Below, piece after piece: positions 44,156-54,656 of a DNA stretch of 64,000 bases. The position numbers and the translations under genes are program-made. Position 1 is the first letter of the stretch. Each line of letters starts with the position of its first letter. Source of the stretch: Chondrus crispus (lineage: Eukaryota; Rhodophyta; Florideophyceae; Gigartinales; Gigartinaceae); the NCBI RefSeq assembly GCF_000350225.1, contig NW_005179075.1:1-64000 (forward strand), written 5' to 3'. A model generated the notes under the pieces. The model had not been told where the DNA came from. It was given only the letters and a program-made list of their open reading frames with translations, and ran no database searches.

Positions 44156-47100
44156 ATGGGGCGTCAAAGCAAGAGTCGTTGGGTTCTTAAAAAACGCGGA
44201 CCTTATGCAAAGCGTTCCGAAGATGTTGCATCACAAGGGACTACTTCGGATGGGCACGCACCATCTTCTTCTAAACCTCAGCTTGAAAGACACCGAAAAA
44301 GAGCAAGGCCATGTAGGCAACTGTCTACAAAGCCAGCAAAACGTCCAGGGGATGGATTCAAATTACTAGACCGTCAATCAGAAATTCTATGCTTCCCTTT
44401 TGAAAGACGGGCTTTTAAGCGACCTCCAAGAAAAACAAGGCGTGATGCATGACGGCGTGGAGGCACTTCTATTAAGTCCTCACTCCGAACGAAATGACAC
44501 GCTCCGTTGTGAAGAAAGCGAACGAATTTCTGGATTAGACATTGGATTGAGCGTTGAGCAGGACGTTGTCTACGAAGCTGAAGGGTGCGAAGAGCTGATA
44601 GACAGCATGTTCGACGGTGCTTCTGGTGGAATTCGATTGACCTGGACAAATATTGCATCACTGATAACAGCAACTGGGAGCACACGTATCAGCGAGACTG
44701 CGTATAAGACACTTGCTAACTTTAGGAACTGGAGACCGAATGAAAGGCAGCTCACTCTCAAACTGCCAAGTACATCTACTCTGAAGAGACGTGTTCGTCC
44801 ATTTGCGAAATCCAACTTCTTCGTTCCTTGTCGTGTAGAAATGTTTACTGTGGATATCTCGAAGTCTGGGTCGAAGGCTGGCGTTGGAAAGTATTCCTCA
44901 CAGGACAGCGCTCCTACCATGATTGTAAGGCCTAGCGACTGGGCGAAACTTGACTTTTCGACAGCAAGATTGCGGGAGATGGTGCAAGGAAGACGGCATG
45001 ATATGGATCCGTCAAGCGAGGTACTAAGGTTCTTGGATATTGAGGACACTCCAATAATACAGGATAGGGCTGGGAGTCTATCTGTTTATCGGATTCCAAC
45101 CGAAGATGGTTTGACGGTTCAACTTCGAAAAGGGCTCCTTCTTAACATCACGTTCGAAACAAGTGACGCGGTGAAGGGCAGATTGATGCAAGCCCAGTTT
45201 GCAGTAACGTCCTCAACAAACATGAGCTTTGATGCAGTTGTATCTTCCTTCTTTGTTTACGATGATCCGAACTGGACAGAACCGCAGGAGCAGTCTAATT
45301 CAAAGCGTACCAAAAGGATGAAGATGAAGAGACCAGAATCTCGGGCATTCCTTCCCAGTGACATGGTCGTCGAACTTGCACTTCCAGCACAGCCAGATGC
45401 CGAAGATTCGGAAGAACCCACGCAAACACCCTTCGTTGTGTATAGGATGTGGAGAAGACATAACTGTGATGACGACTACGTCCCCAGCTTGGTTGTATCT
45501 TCTGAAAGAAATGTTTCGAATCTCACTGGCACGAATAGGGGGGTTTACAACCAGATGTTTGACAAAATCGTAGTGAAACGAATATCTGCGGATGATAATC
45601 CGATGGACAAGGGCCATCGCGTCGATGCGGAGAGCAGTGGACGTCGAGAAGATGGAAGAAAGTACGTTGTGTACAGAATGTTTCTGTACTCTGATGGATT
45701 TACGCCGTACATTGGAAAGAAGGGAAGCATGGGTGGTGTATACATGCTGCCAATAGGTATGGCTCCGGAGAACCGCAACGGAGCCGGAGCCATCAGACCC
45801 ATCGGGTTAACTCCTCCAGGAGTATCTACAAACGAGGTACTGGCGGCAGTTATTGATGATATCATTGAGGGGACAGAAAAGGGATTTGAGATGACTACCG
45901 CAGAAGGAGAGAAGGTTGTTCTTTTGCTCGATGTCGTCGGGTACGTCGGGGACTATCCTGCAGTCTCCCACACTTTGGACCTACTAGGTCACTGCTCCAA
46001 TGTTCCATGTCACTTATGCAGCTATGGAAGGTACGACAAGTCTGGATTTAAAGGAAGCAAGTATTGTTATACAACTCGCATCCATTCCGACCACCCATCT
46101 TTCGCGAGAGATGAGAACCGGGCTACTGCATTGAGGAGATCCAAGTTATCCAGGGAAGAGTTGAAAGCCCTCGGAATGGATGACGCAGATACGTTTGAGA
46201 CAAGTTTGCAGGCACTTCATCAACTCTCTGCAAAACTACAACACGTTCGCGCTCGTGTACCTCGTGTACTCGGCAGTAGGAAACCGGTTGTTCCTTCTGT
46301 TTTCGATTCGTATCGCTCATGCGTTGTGGCTCCCGATCATCTTTTCCTCAGGATTGGTCGCGACATCATGAATCTCTGTATAACATTGCTACCAAAAGAT
46401 GTACGCAGAGATGCTGAGGCGATTGCCAAAGTGGCTTTGAAGGATGGACATCTCATATATCAGGAGAGCCTAATCAACCATGACAAGCATGTGCTACATT
46501 CAATGACGATATCGTCTATGTACTGCCTGCTCTTGGTAGCACCACGAGCGATGAAGTGTACTTGGTACGTGCACAAAATCACTGGCGAGGGAGTAAGCGG
46601 AAACTGTGCTACTATCGATGAAGCTCTCAACCTCCTCGACCTGTTTTCCTCTCTCGTGAGCAGGACGCAGTACTTTCCGGAATCAAGAATAGATGGTAAG
46701 AGGTCAATAGACACACACAATGAAGAAGGAGGAACCAAAAGACTCCTGGAGATTCGGAATATGGCACTTCGTTACCTATCTCGAGTAGATAAGCTGTGTC
46801 GCACAAACAGCTTTGCCTCCACTCATTTGGACAAACCAAACCTTCACAGACTGTTGGAGTTCTTCACACATACATTGCCACTGTTCGGTAGCGTAAGACA
46901 TGTACAAGAATTGTTGTTTGAAAGCACTCATCAGCCATTGAAGAGGGGGGTGGCTCAATCCAATATGAAAAACTCACAACTACAGGCTATGGAACATCGT
47001 CTTGCCAACGACTGGAAGACTCGTCTGGCAATTGAGACTGAAGGCATTGGCACCAGTGAGAACGGATGGAGCTTTGAGTCAGAGAAGTCGGTTTTGAATC

Positions 47101-47876
47101 TCTTGGGCTACGACAGTTCTGGGCTGCAGGATGCCGGAAGATTACTACAAAAGCTTCAGGACTGCTTCCCAACTCCTGTTCTGCAGAACCTTCGATTCCA
47201 TCGGAAAGGACTTTTATCATCGTCCCTCAGTAGAAAGGACTGGCGCGTAGACAAGTCAAGAATTATGAACCTAGGAAACACTGCGGACGGAGGTCAATAT
47301 TCAGAAATGTTCCAATCATCTGACCTTGCATTTCTGTTGAAAGCAAGGGAGCTTTTAGAGCATTTATGGAAACACAAGATATGTCTTAGAAGTGGCCGGG
47401 CGGAGCATGGAAATTCCGTAACTGTACATACATATGGAACTGCGAAGTGGTGCAAAGTAACAGACGGGCAAAAGAGGGACCAAACATCCGTTCTGGCAAC
47501 TATATCCTATGGTAGCGTGATTCAAGCCCTGCAGGCTTGTGTAGTTTCGACCGCGGATCCTGATCTCACATTCACCCTTCATGAGAACAAAGATTCTGAG
47601 CATGATCAACACAGAAGGTTCTGGATGGTGCTAGCCGTATTTCAAGTCCAGATTCTGGACGCTCGTGGGAAAGAGAGTCAGGAAACAATACGATATTGCG
47701 CAGTGAAGGAGTGCGAAGCGGAGGAAGATGGATACCGCGTGTTACAACAACGAAACGAAAGAAGAGCGCTGGTTGAGCTTGGAAGCTACGTTCGAAAGGC
47801 ATTAGTTATGCACTACTGCGAACAGGAGAGCGAAGAAAGCGACGATCATATGTGTCTCATATCCACATCAAACTAA
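44156..47876 (+). CDS. TNP/CACTA-like transposase of the giant element
   Basis: A 98-codon frame with an ATG at 44156 (MGRQSKSRWVLKKRGPYAKR, basic, nuclear-import-like) overlaps a 1158-codon frame in another phase, open from about 44371. That frame has its own first ATG near 44445. The long frame shows a transposase layout: FLYSDGFTPYIGKKG near 428, GYVGDYPAVSHTLDLLGH near 512, the zinc-ligand pair VPCHLCSY, PDHLFLRIGRDIMNLCI near 643, and FESTHQPLKRGV near 838. Asp in SDG, Asp in GDYP and Glu in FEST are the probable catalytic triad by comparison with TNP2-type enzymes. It is more distant from that family than the 36682-40098 protein and could belong to another DDE group. The phase change needs an intron, a downstream start or decay; no consensus intron was found. 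It converges on the methyltransferase gene, 156 bases apart. Confidence 0.7.
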
Positions 47877-48032
47877 GCAGTACAACACTGGAGTCTCCCA
47901 GAAGGTGGAATTTATCAGGTGTGGGGGCGAAAGGAAGGGTATCCGCCACGTCGGGCATAAGTATATGTGGGGAACAAGAACTCTGGTCTTTATTCAACAG
48001 CTTTTAGCACTACCTCACAACTCGGAATACTT

Positions 48033-51000
48033 CTATACGCTGACTAGAAGTTCTGCGCCGGCCTCTATATCCGTGGTTGCGACATATAAAACTGTATCAT
48101 GGCCGCAAACAAAATTCAGGTCAGCTACCTTTGTCGGCTTGTAGCAAAGGGACACATTCGGTGTCCCCGCCTTCCGAAGTCCGTGTCCCTCCACCTCTCT
48201 AGTCCCCGTAGCCAGTCTGATCCTTCTTGCGACGCCGAACTGTGCAGGAACAATGTAAACCTCTCTCACGCCCCGAAAACTCTTGCTCAATTCAATCGGA
48301 TATGAACAGTTGCGGAACATTTCAAGTGTACACCCAAGTACACAGTTTTCACCGTATTGTTTTGTGGACTGACTTTGTTTTGTTAAGTCCCTATAAACGA
48401 TTGTTCCATAAACAGGGCATATAATCTCTCCCCTCCGAACAGTTCTGGTCGTAAAAACACCAAGAGAGCCATCATTCCAGTGCTTTGAAGGAGCCTCAAT
48501 CAAACCGAGAACCATGCACTCATATAAAATGATATCTTCGCAGTGAACTGTTTGAAGGCCTCCGATATATTCCCTCGCCCACTCTGATAAAGGCTTTCCT
48601 TTGCACTCTTGCACCATATTTAGTGCTTGTAACTTAGTGGCTAGGAACTTCAAAATGTGCTCCGGAGCTTGTTGAAAGTAAGGACATCCTCTCGGAGGCT
48701 TCCAATCTGAGCCCTTCTCAGCGGCCCTTGTAAATGCCGGATTATGAGCCAACAATAGCCCTGCTGCGGATTCCAACTGTGGTATGTTGATGTCAGAAGA
48801 TGGGTTCAGAGCTCTCTGAGCAAAGACCAGCTCCAAGTTTTCTGTCGCAGCAAGCCAGGCAACCGGGTCCCGTTCACACCCCACAAATCTCCGATGCTTT
48901 TTGAGCGAAAGACAAGCCACTCCAGTTGAAAAGGTTCCACTGAACATATCAACAACGTAATCACCCGGTTGAGTCAAGCGAGAAATGATTTCCATGAGAA
49001 GACGTAGAGGTTTCTGCTCCGGTCGCAACGGGACGAATTTTGACTTCGGGGCGTCGGGGTGCTTAAGCCTCTCTCCCTCTTCTAGTCTCGGAACGTTGTC
49101 GATAATGTTAGTCCAAGCCGGATGGCGGGAAGAGACGAAGTTGAAGTTATCGTAGTTAACCAGGGCGAAAGCGTCCTTCGAATTGAGTCCTTTCTTAGTG
49201 ACATGTACAGCCATCTCGGAAATTCGTCTGAAAGCCGTCGTCTTGATGGCAGCATTCGTGTAATAATGACCCGGCATGCTGTTCATAAGCACTGGTGAGG
49301 GATCCACACTGAAAATTCGGAGACGCTCCGCAGGGAGATTCACTTCTAGGAGGTCTTCGGTTCCTGACCGCCCTTCCTCATCGCCTTGATTTGATTCTTC
49401 CTCATCTTGTTCATCTTCATTATCAGAACTGACTGCAACTGTACACGATTCGAAGGCGTCATACCAGAGTTTGAATTGCAATGCAGAGCAGAACACAAAC
49501 GTATGTCCACCCTCACGGAGCATCTGACTGATCTCACGAACACAATCAGTCATGTCACTTTTGCTGAGGTTGTCATGGGTTGAATTCGGAAGATTGTTCT
49601 CTCTTCGGTAGTTGTAAGGTGGGTCACAAAGCACCAGCTGTACTCCTTCCAATATTTGTTCGGAACATGATGAGATATCCTCCTGCGATAGCTCTGGGAA
49701 TGTACAGCTATACGTCCTTGCGTACTTGTTCATTGCCCTGCAGACATTCTTTAAAGCTTCTCGACACTCACAGCCTTCACCTTTACACTTCTGCGTGACT
49801 GACAGAGTCCGTGATTGTGCAGGCCAGCGTCCTGCCCGGGACTCTGACCTGTCTGGAGCACTACTCACCGATTCACTTTCCCGCACCGCCTGTACAGAGT
49901 CGGTGTGTGAGACGGACTTACAAGCAGTCCTGCGCCTGGCGACAACTGCGAGGCTCCTTGCAAGGATGTTTTCTTGTCGCGCCTGTTCAGTGGAGTTTAC
50001 AGAAGAAACCATCTCTATGTCTTGTTGTGGGATGGAATTCTTCACGTGATTGACCATTTCGTTCGGATAACCATCGATGATGGGAGGGATCGTTTCCTGA
50101 CCTTTCTTGAACCTGTCCAAAGCCATCCAATTCGCCATGGAAGGCATTTCATACAAGTAATCCGATGTCACGAGGAAGCGGATATTACTCAGAACAAGTT
50201 TTGCTGCCTCGCGGAGAGCATTATCCACGACTGGAACGCGGCCAAATGCTTGTGGGGAACATTCATCGGGGAGACAAAATGCCCCGGCGTTGACTGTGAT
50301 TGTGTCCTTCTGTTTTTTGTGGGCGAAGCCTGAACTCAACACAGTAAAGCACAACTCACGGTCGTCACTTGTCAAGGTGATGTAAGGATATATCATTTCT
50401 TCGCAGTTCTTGAATCCCATATATCTGGCCTTGCAATCCCATGCTCGAATAACTTGCTGAACAGCAAAGCCAATACGCTGTGACGTCTCCCTATTGACCT
50501 TGTAGTTCTGCAATACCTTCTTTCTCTTGGCACATGGTGATCCTTGTTTCCTGGTGTTTGTGACAGTTCATAACTACTCCCACATAGATTAGGAACATCA
50601 TTGCCTCGAAGGAAGTTGCGGGCGAAGTAAGGAATCGTGGCTCTTTCACAGTATTCCTTTTGGAACTCGTGTTGCTAAAAAACGTACACTGAAGACTTCT
50701 AGCATTGAAGCTGTCGTCGTTAATGTCGCTTATGATTTCGAAGATTTGCCAGGGTCTAGTATCATTGCCTCTCCCGCAACCAAGAAGCGCCTGCACGATT
50801 GCATAGACTTGTGCGACTTGACGTTGATTCATTTTTGATTTGCGAACCTCTGCCTCGGATACATTTTCGGCTCCCAAAGATTGTAAGTAGTTCTTTGCAG
50901 CATCGGTCTCAAGGTTATTCTCAACCCAATCCGCGATATCTCCAAGTTTCGGTACCACGTTCCCAGTTTGCTGGATTACGGCTGCTCGCACTACCTGTAT

Positions 51001-51048
51001 GGCTTTGAGGCGCTTCCCGAAGGAAGACGTTTTCGCTTGAGTAGGCAT
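48033..51048 (-). CDS. DNA N6-adenine/N4-cytosine methyltransferase fused to a SET-like domain
   Basis: The main frame (50513-48033) has the amino-methyltransferase motif IV, LVLCDPPYNYR, near residue 296. The SAM-binding motif I, YVVDMFSGTFSTGVACLSL, follows near 518. Motif IV before motif I is the beta-class order. From about 684 a SET-like module follows: GSLGVFTTRTVRRGEIICPV, then GTPNVSL and VLYVATTDIEAGAELLVSV at the C-terminus. It stops where SET proteins normally have the Tyr-containing end, so histone-methyl-transfer activity is doubtful. The N-terminal part starts at an ATG (51048, MPTQAKTSSFGKRLKAIQ) in another phase, open to 50491. Phase use between about 50670 and 50510 is unclear (small introns or decay). 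The ATG lies at the edge of the left promoter repeat. A role in marking element or host DNA is inferred. Confidence 0.75.
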
Positions 51049-51531
51049 GTTTATCACGTGTGATACTTAGATGGGGACAGGAACGGATAGCAGTAAGAGG
51101 AGCGGAACAAAATTGCAGGCTTATGTAGAGAACGAAAAGACGTTGTGCGCGATAGTCGATGAGGTGTCTTAAACGGACGGCAAGAGAAGGAGTAATCCAG
51201 TAAAGCAACCGCTTAGGTCTTCTAGGTTTCCACTTGAGGTTTCCACGCAATATTTCCACTTGAAGGATACTCCAACCCACGGTGACGCGTCCCCTACGCG
51301 CGGAGGGGGCCAATTTCAGCACTCTTCCACCACCCAGACCCTTGGGTGATGGTGACAAGATCCGTTCGGGGTACCCCTGCAGCCAACTATTGTTGACTAT
51401 CGGCGCAGTCCTCCCCCTATGAGAAAATGTCAATGTTCGAGTTTAGCGGCTAAAGCCACTGAATAGAGGACGACCTAGTAGAAGTAGTGGTCGATAAGAA
51501 GGAACAGGCGCAACGCAAAACGCAGCGCGAG
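51049..51531 (-). promoter_or_regulatory. Left arm of inverted promoter repeat
   Basis: These 483 bases are an inverted copy, nearly identical by eye, of 52206-52701. The match runs up to the start codons of both divergent genes and slightly into the coding sequence: ATGCCTAC is shared, giving MPT at both N-termini. Each arm presumably drives its own gene, so both genes would receive the same regulatory inputs. Confidence 0.85.
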
Positions 51532-51615
51532 CGGTCTGAAAGGTAGAAGGTGACACCACGGCCAGCATGAGCCTGCAGGCACCTTGGTGGACGCGCGTCC
51601 CTGACACCTGATATG

Positions 51616-51828
51616 CACATCGACACTCGATGTGCAAGTAAAATCGGCCAAAAAATTGCCCAAAAAATTGATCTGATTTGCACATCGACACTCGATGTGG
51701 AAATCAAATCGTCCAAAAAATTGCGCAAAAAAAGGATTTGATTTGCACATCGACACTCGATGTGGAAATCAAATCAGCCAAAAAATTGCGCAAAAAAGGA
51801 TTTGATTTTCACATCGACTATCGATGTG
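51616..51828. repeat. Four iterated palindromes CACATCGA-N3-TCGATGTG
   Basis: Copies lie at 51616-51634, 51681-51699, 51746-51764 and 51810-51828, 64-65 bp apart. The 8-bp arms are unchanged in all four; the 3-base centre is CAC in three and CTA in the fourth. The middle copies extend to a larger imperfect palindrome with TTGATTT/AAATCAA flanks. Between them lies GCCAAAAAATTGC(C/G)CAAAAAA. The block sits in the spacer of the inverted promoter repeat. Constant arms with a variable centre suggest a site for a dimeric protein. Confidence 0.9.
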
Positions 51829-52205
51829 CCCATCCGGTGCCTGGGTCGAGCGTCCGAAAAAACTTGACTGTTTTTTTTGGCCGCACACCATCCCAGCGCT
51901 CCACTGGGGATGTCCAGGCATGTCATCTGTCATGGGGCATCCCGGGCCGTTTATTTTGGATCTGTAGAGCGTCTCCCCATAGCTTAATCGCCCCTGTGTA
52001 GACGCATTTCTGTCAAAAAATACTCCTGCTCCTCCTACCCCTTTGACCTCACTCGATCCTTTTCCTCTCTAGCACCTTTCTTCTTCGCACCCTACCGGCG
52101 CGCCTATACCGAGTACTTGCACTGCGTCTGCTCGCCCTTTCCGACCACAGTTACAGTCTCTCTTGCTTCCAGGTCCCGAACGCGTCGCAAACCCGTCTAT
52201 CGTTT
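51829..52205. other. Rest of the control-region spacer
   Basis: Non-coding. It contains a T8 run (51871-51878) and a region of short inverted matches around CCCAGCGCTCCACTGGGG and CATGTCATCTGTCATGGGGC (51890-51940). The last 200 bases are pyrimidine-rich. No gene seen. Confidence 0.5.
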
Positions 52206-52701
52206 CTCGCGCTGCATTTTGCGCTGCGCCTGTTCCTTCTTATCGACCACTACTTCTACTAGGTCGTCCTCTATTCAGTGGCTTTAGCTGCTAAACTCGA
52301 ACATTGACATTTTCTCATAGCGGGAGGACTGCGCCGATAGTCAACAATAGTTGGCTGCAGGGGTACCCCGAACGGATCTTGTCACCATCACCCAAGGGTC
52401 TGGGTGGTGGAAGAGTGCTGAAATTGGCCCCCTCCGCGCGTAGGGGACGCGTCACCGTGGGTTGGAGTACCCTTCAAGAGGAAATATTGCGTGGAAACCT
52501 CAAGTGGAAACCTAGAAGGCCTAAGCGGTTGCTTTACTGGATTACTCCTTCTCTTGCCGTCCGTTTAAGACACCTCATCGACTATCGCGAACAACGTCTT
52601 TTCGTTCTCTACATAAGCCTGCACTTTTGTTCCGCTCCTCTTACTGCTATTCATTCCTGTCCCCATCGAAGTATCACAAGTGATAAATCAAGGTTTTCAC
52701 C
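52206..52701 (+). promoter_or_regulatory. Right arm of inverted promoter repeat
   Basis: These 496 bases mirror 51049-51531. Near the start codon it carries about 12 extra bases (TCAAGGTTTTCACC in place of AC) compared with the left arm. It leads directly into the ATG at 52702. Confidence 0.85.
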
Positions 52702-53574
52702 ATGCCTACACCCAAGCGCGGAATTAGAAAGGAACGAAGAGGTCGTGGTCGTGGGCGTGGGCGTGTGCGTGGTTCTAGCCGTGCAACTGGAAAAAAGGTT
52801 CGCTCCCTTGAAGAACTCCAATCCAAGGGACTTGTAGCCGATGCCGAAGTGACCCTCTTTGCCCATGACTTCAAAATCAAACGAGGTCACGCAACGCCGG
52901 AGGGGCATGAAGAGTTCGGTGCTCTAGTTCGAGTGGGAACTGCGCATATCACCCTCGGTGCCGAGGGCCAGATGCCGCCCCGAACTTTCGACCTTGCGGA
53001 CATCGGGGACTGGGGGAAAGGTTCGCAATACCTCGTTCTGGTTTACAAAGTCCATATAGACGACAACCGTAAGGATATCCCCTATCCGTACCCTTTCCCG
53101 GCCAATGAGGAGCAACACTGTCCCAAGACACTTGGAGTGATTGTCGACATATGGGCGCGATACCCTTGGGACAGTTTCATGATGGCCAAGGGGGTTGTGT
53201 CGGAAATGGAGGGAACGGTCTCCACTCCCACTACCAAGAAAACCTCTAATGTTGAAAAGACTGCTCAGACCCCTATGTCCGTTCGAAAGAGATTAAGTTT
53301 ATTCAAAGGTGAAGAGCAACAATCGGACACGGCGAAACACATCGTTTCAGCGGTCGTTTCAGATGCATGTGGAAAAATCAGAATGGAAGCAGATGCACCG
53401 AAATCACCTTGTGCGGATTATTCTAGACGAGACTCTGACAACAGCAGTTCGCCAATGGACGTTGTTAATGTTGATGATGACATCCGGTTTGTGAAGGAAA
53501 CGAGAGTTGCTACACTCGACAACGGAATCGAAATAGACGAGTCTTTTGCCCAGATATCCCTGAAGTGGATGTGA
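52702..53574 (+). CDS. Orphan protein with RG-rich basic N-terminus
   Basis: The 290-residue frame starts at an ATG at the end of the right promoter arm. Residues ~8-30 are a basic RG repeat (RRGRGRGRGRVRGSSR), AT-hook- or RGG-like, so nucleic-acid contact is likely. Residues ~30-175 look like a compact beta-rich domain (VADAEVTLFAHDFKIKRG; QYLVLVYKVHID; LGVIVDIWARYPWDSFM). The tail is Ser/Asp-rich. No family recognised. A donor-like GTGAGC at 53571 and TTAGTCAG ending at 53611 would remove 41 bases and join this frame in phase to the ParB-like frame, giving one longer protein. Otherwise it is the first of three overlapping frames. Confidence 0.6.
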   Translation: MPTPKRGIRKERRGRGRGRGRVRGSSRATGKKVRSLEELQSKGLVADAEVTLFAHDFKIKRGHATPEGHEEFGALVRVGTAHITLGAEGQMPPRTFDLADIGDWGKGSQYLVLVYKVHIDDNRKDIPYPYPFPANEEQHCPKTLGVIVDIWARYPWDSFMMAKGVVSEMEGTVSTPTTKKTSNVEKTAQTPMSVRKRLSLFKGEEQQSDTAKHIVSAVVSDACGKIRMEADAPKSPCADYSRRDSDNSSSPMDVVNVDDDIRFVKETRVATLDNGIEIDESFAQISLKWM

Positions 53575-54656
53575 GCAACTACGGGCAGCATCACGTCCGG
53601 GTCTTAGTCAGTAACATCAGAATCATGGAAGAAACTCTTCGGGAGGTTGATGAAAGACATGTTGAATCAATTACCGAGAGCCTTCTCAAAAACGGGCTGC
53701 TGAAAGCGGCTGGAGCAATCTCTGTGGCCATGCCAGAAGACATGGTCTTCGACCGCTCTACGATGTTGAGGCAGAGAGACGATAGGTTAGATGAGCTGAT
53801 GATGGAACCCCTAATTTGCGACGGTCAGCATCGTGTCACCGGCATGAATAAGGCCAAGGCTACTGACTTGCAAAAGGAAAAGGAGTTCGAATGGATCGAT
53901 GCACAGGTGTGGTACAGGAAGGATGGTAAACCCGTTTCAGACTTGGAAAAACTAGGCATCGGTGCTCTACTCAACGACACCTCGTCGAAGATCCGGTTCT
54001 CAAACTTCACAGATTCCATTCACGCAACTATAGCGGCTGTTCGAATGATGAAGAACCGGTTGGATATGCAGAATCAGCGTACTGTGATGACTGTCGCAGG
54101 TGTCACAGGCGCGGTAATGAAGCTTAAAGTACTTGGTCCGCTGGGGGCTAAGCAGTACTCTCGATATGCGCACTTGGCACTACGACTTGTGGAGTACGGT
54201 ATCAACTACGACACCATCAAAATCCTCTGCGATACGACCAGGACTATCGGTATCACGCACCTTAGCAACCGTCGGCTTCTCACCCTGCATAGGTCTGGAA
54301 TCCTTCTTGGTATTTCATGTGTCGTTGTCTTCTTGCGCGAGGTGGAGATGGACAAACCGATGAACTTCAAGCGTCAGAAGAAAAGGAGAAAGAAGCGCGG
54401 TGCTTTCACTGAGTACGAGAATGCTTTCTTTGAAGCCTTTGCTGAAATTTATGAGGAGCTTTGCACCATTGCCAACACGTACGAGAAGGAGTTGCAAAGC
54501 GTCTTCGAAATGGAGATTGAGGTCGGCAGAAACATCAAGATGCGGATTGATGACTTTGTGGCAAGGCAGATGAAGAGTTTCAGGAGTGGAGTTAATGAAG
54601 CTGGGCAGCGTTTTGACCAAGACAAGCGTCTCAATATGCTCCGCAAAAGCTCGTGA
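53565..54656 (+). CDS. ParB/sulfiredoxin-fold-like protein
   Basis: The open frame has no ATG at its left edge (GTG at 53565); the first ATG is near 53624 (MEETLREVDERHVESI). Residues ~20-110 follow the ParB N-terminal pattern: RHVESITESLLKNGLLKAA, then PLICDGQHRVTGMNKAKA, whose DGQHR matches the G-x-H/E-R signature of ParB/Srx domains. The rest is helical, with a basic patch (FKRQKKRRKKRGAFTEYEN) and a C-terminal coiled-coil-like region. Bacterial ParB proteins bind and spread from parS palindromes as CTP switches; relatives include nucleases and DNA-modification partners. Its nearness to the iterated palindromes at 51616-51828 makes them a candidate target (inference). It overlaps the previous frame by 10 bases and the next by 4. 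Confidence 0.65.
   Translation: MDVSNYGQHHVRVLVSNIRIMEETLREVDERHVESITESLLKNGLLKAAGAISVAMPEDMVFDRSTMLRQRDDRLDELMMEPLICDGQHRVTGMNKAKATDLQKEKEFEWIDAQVWYRKDGKPVSDLEKLGIGALLNDTSSKIRFSNFTDSIHATIAAVRMMKNRLDMQNQRTVMTVAGVTGAVMKLKVLGPLGAKQYSRYAHLALRLVEYGINYDTIKILCDTTRTIGITHLSNRRLLTLHRSGILLGISCVVVFLREVEMDKPMNFKRQKKRRKKRGAFTEYENAFFEAFAEIYEELCTIANTYEKELQSVFEMEIEVGRNIKMRIDDFVARQMKSFRSGVNEAGQRFDQDKRLNMLRKSS

Noticed and set aside
50640-50680. Programmed frameshifting at the T6 run in the methyltransferase N-terminal region
   Set aside because: The run is not in the phase needed for a classical slippery heptamer, and no downstream structure was identified; an indel or splicing is simpler.
50921-52837. Two similar proteins (170 and 177 codons, both starting MTFSH) facing each other
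   Set aside because: They are translations of the inverted promoter repeat; similarity follows from the DNA repeat and the frames run into the real gene starts.
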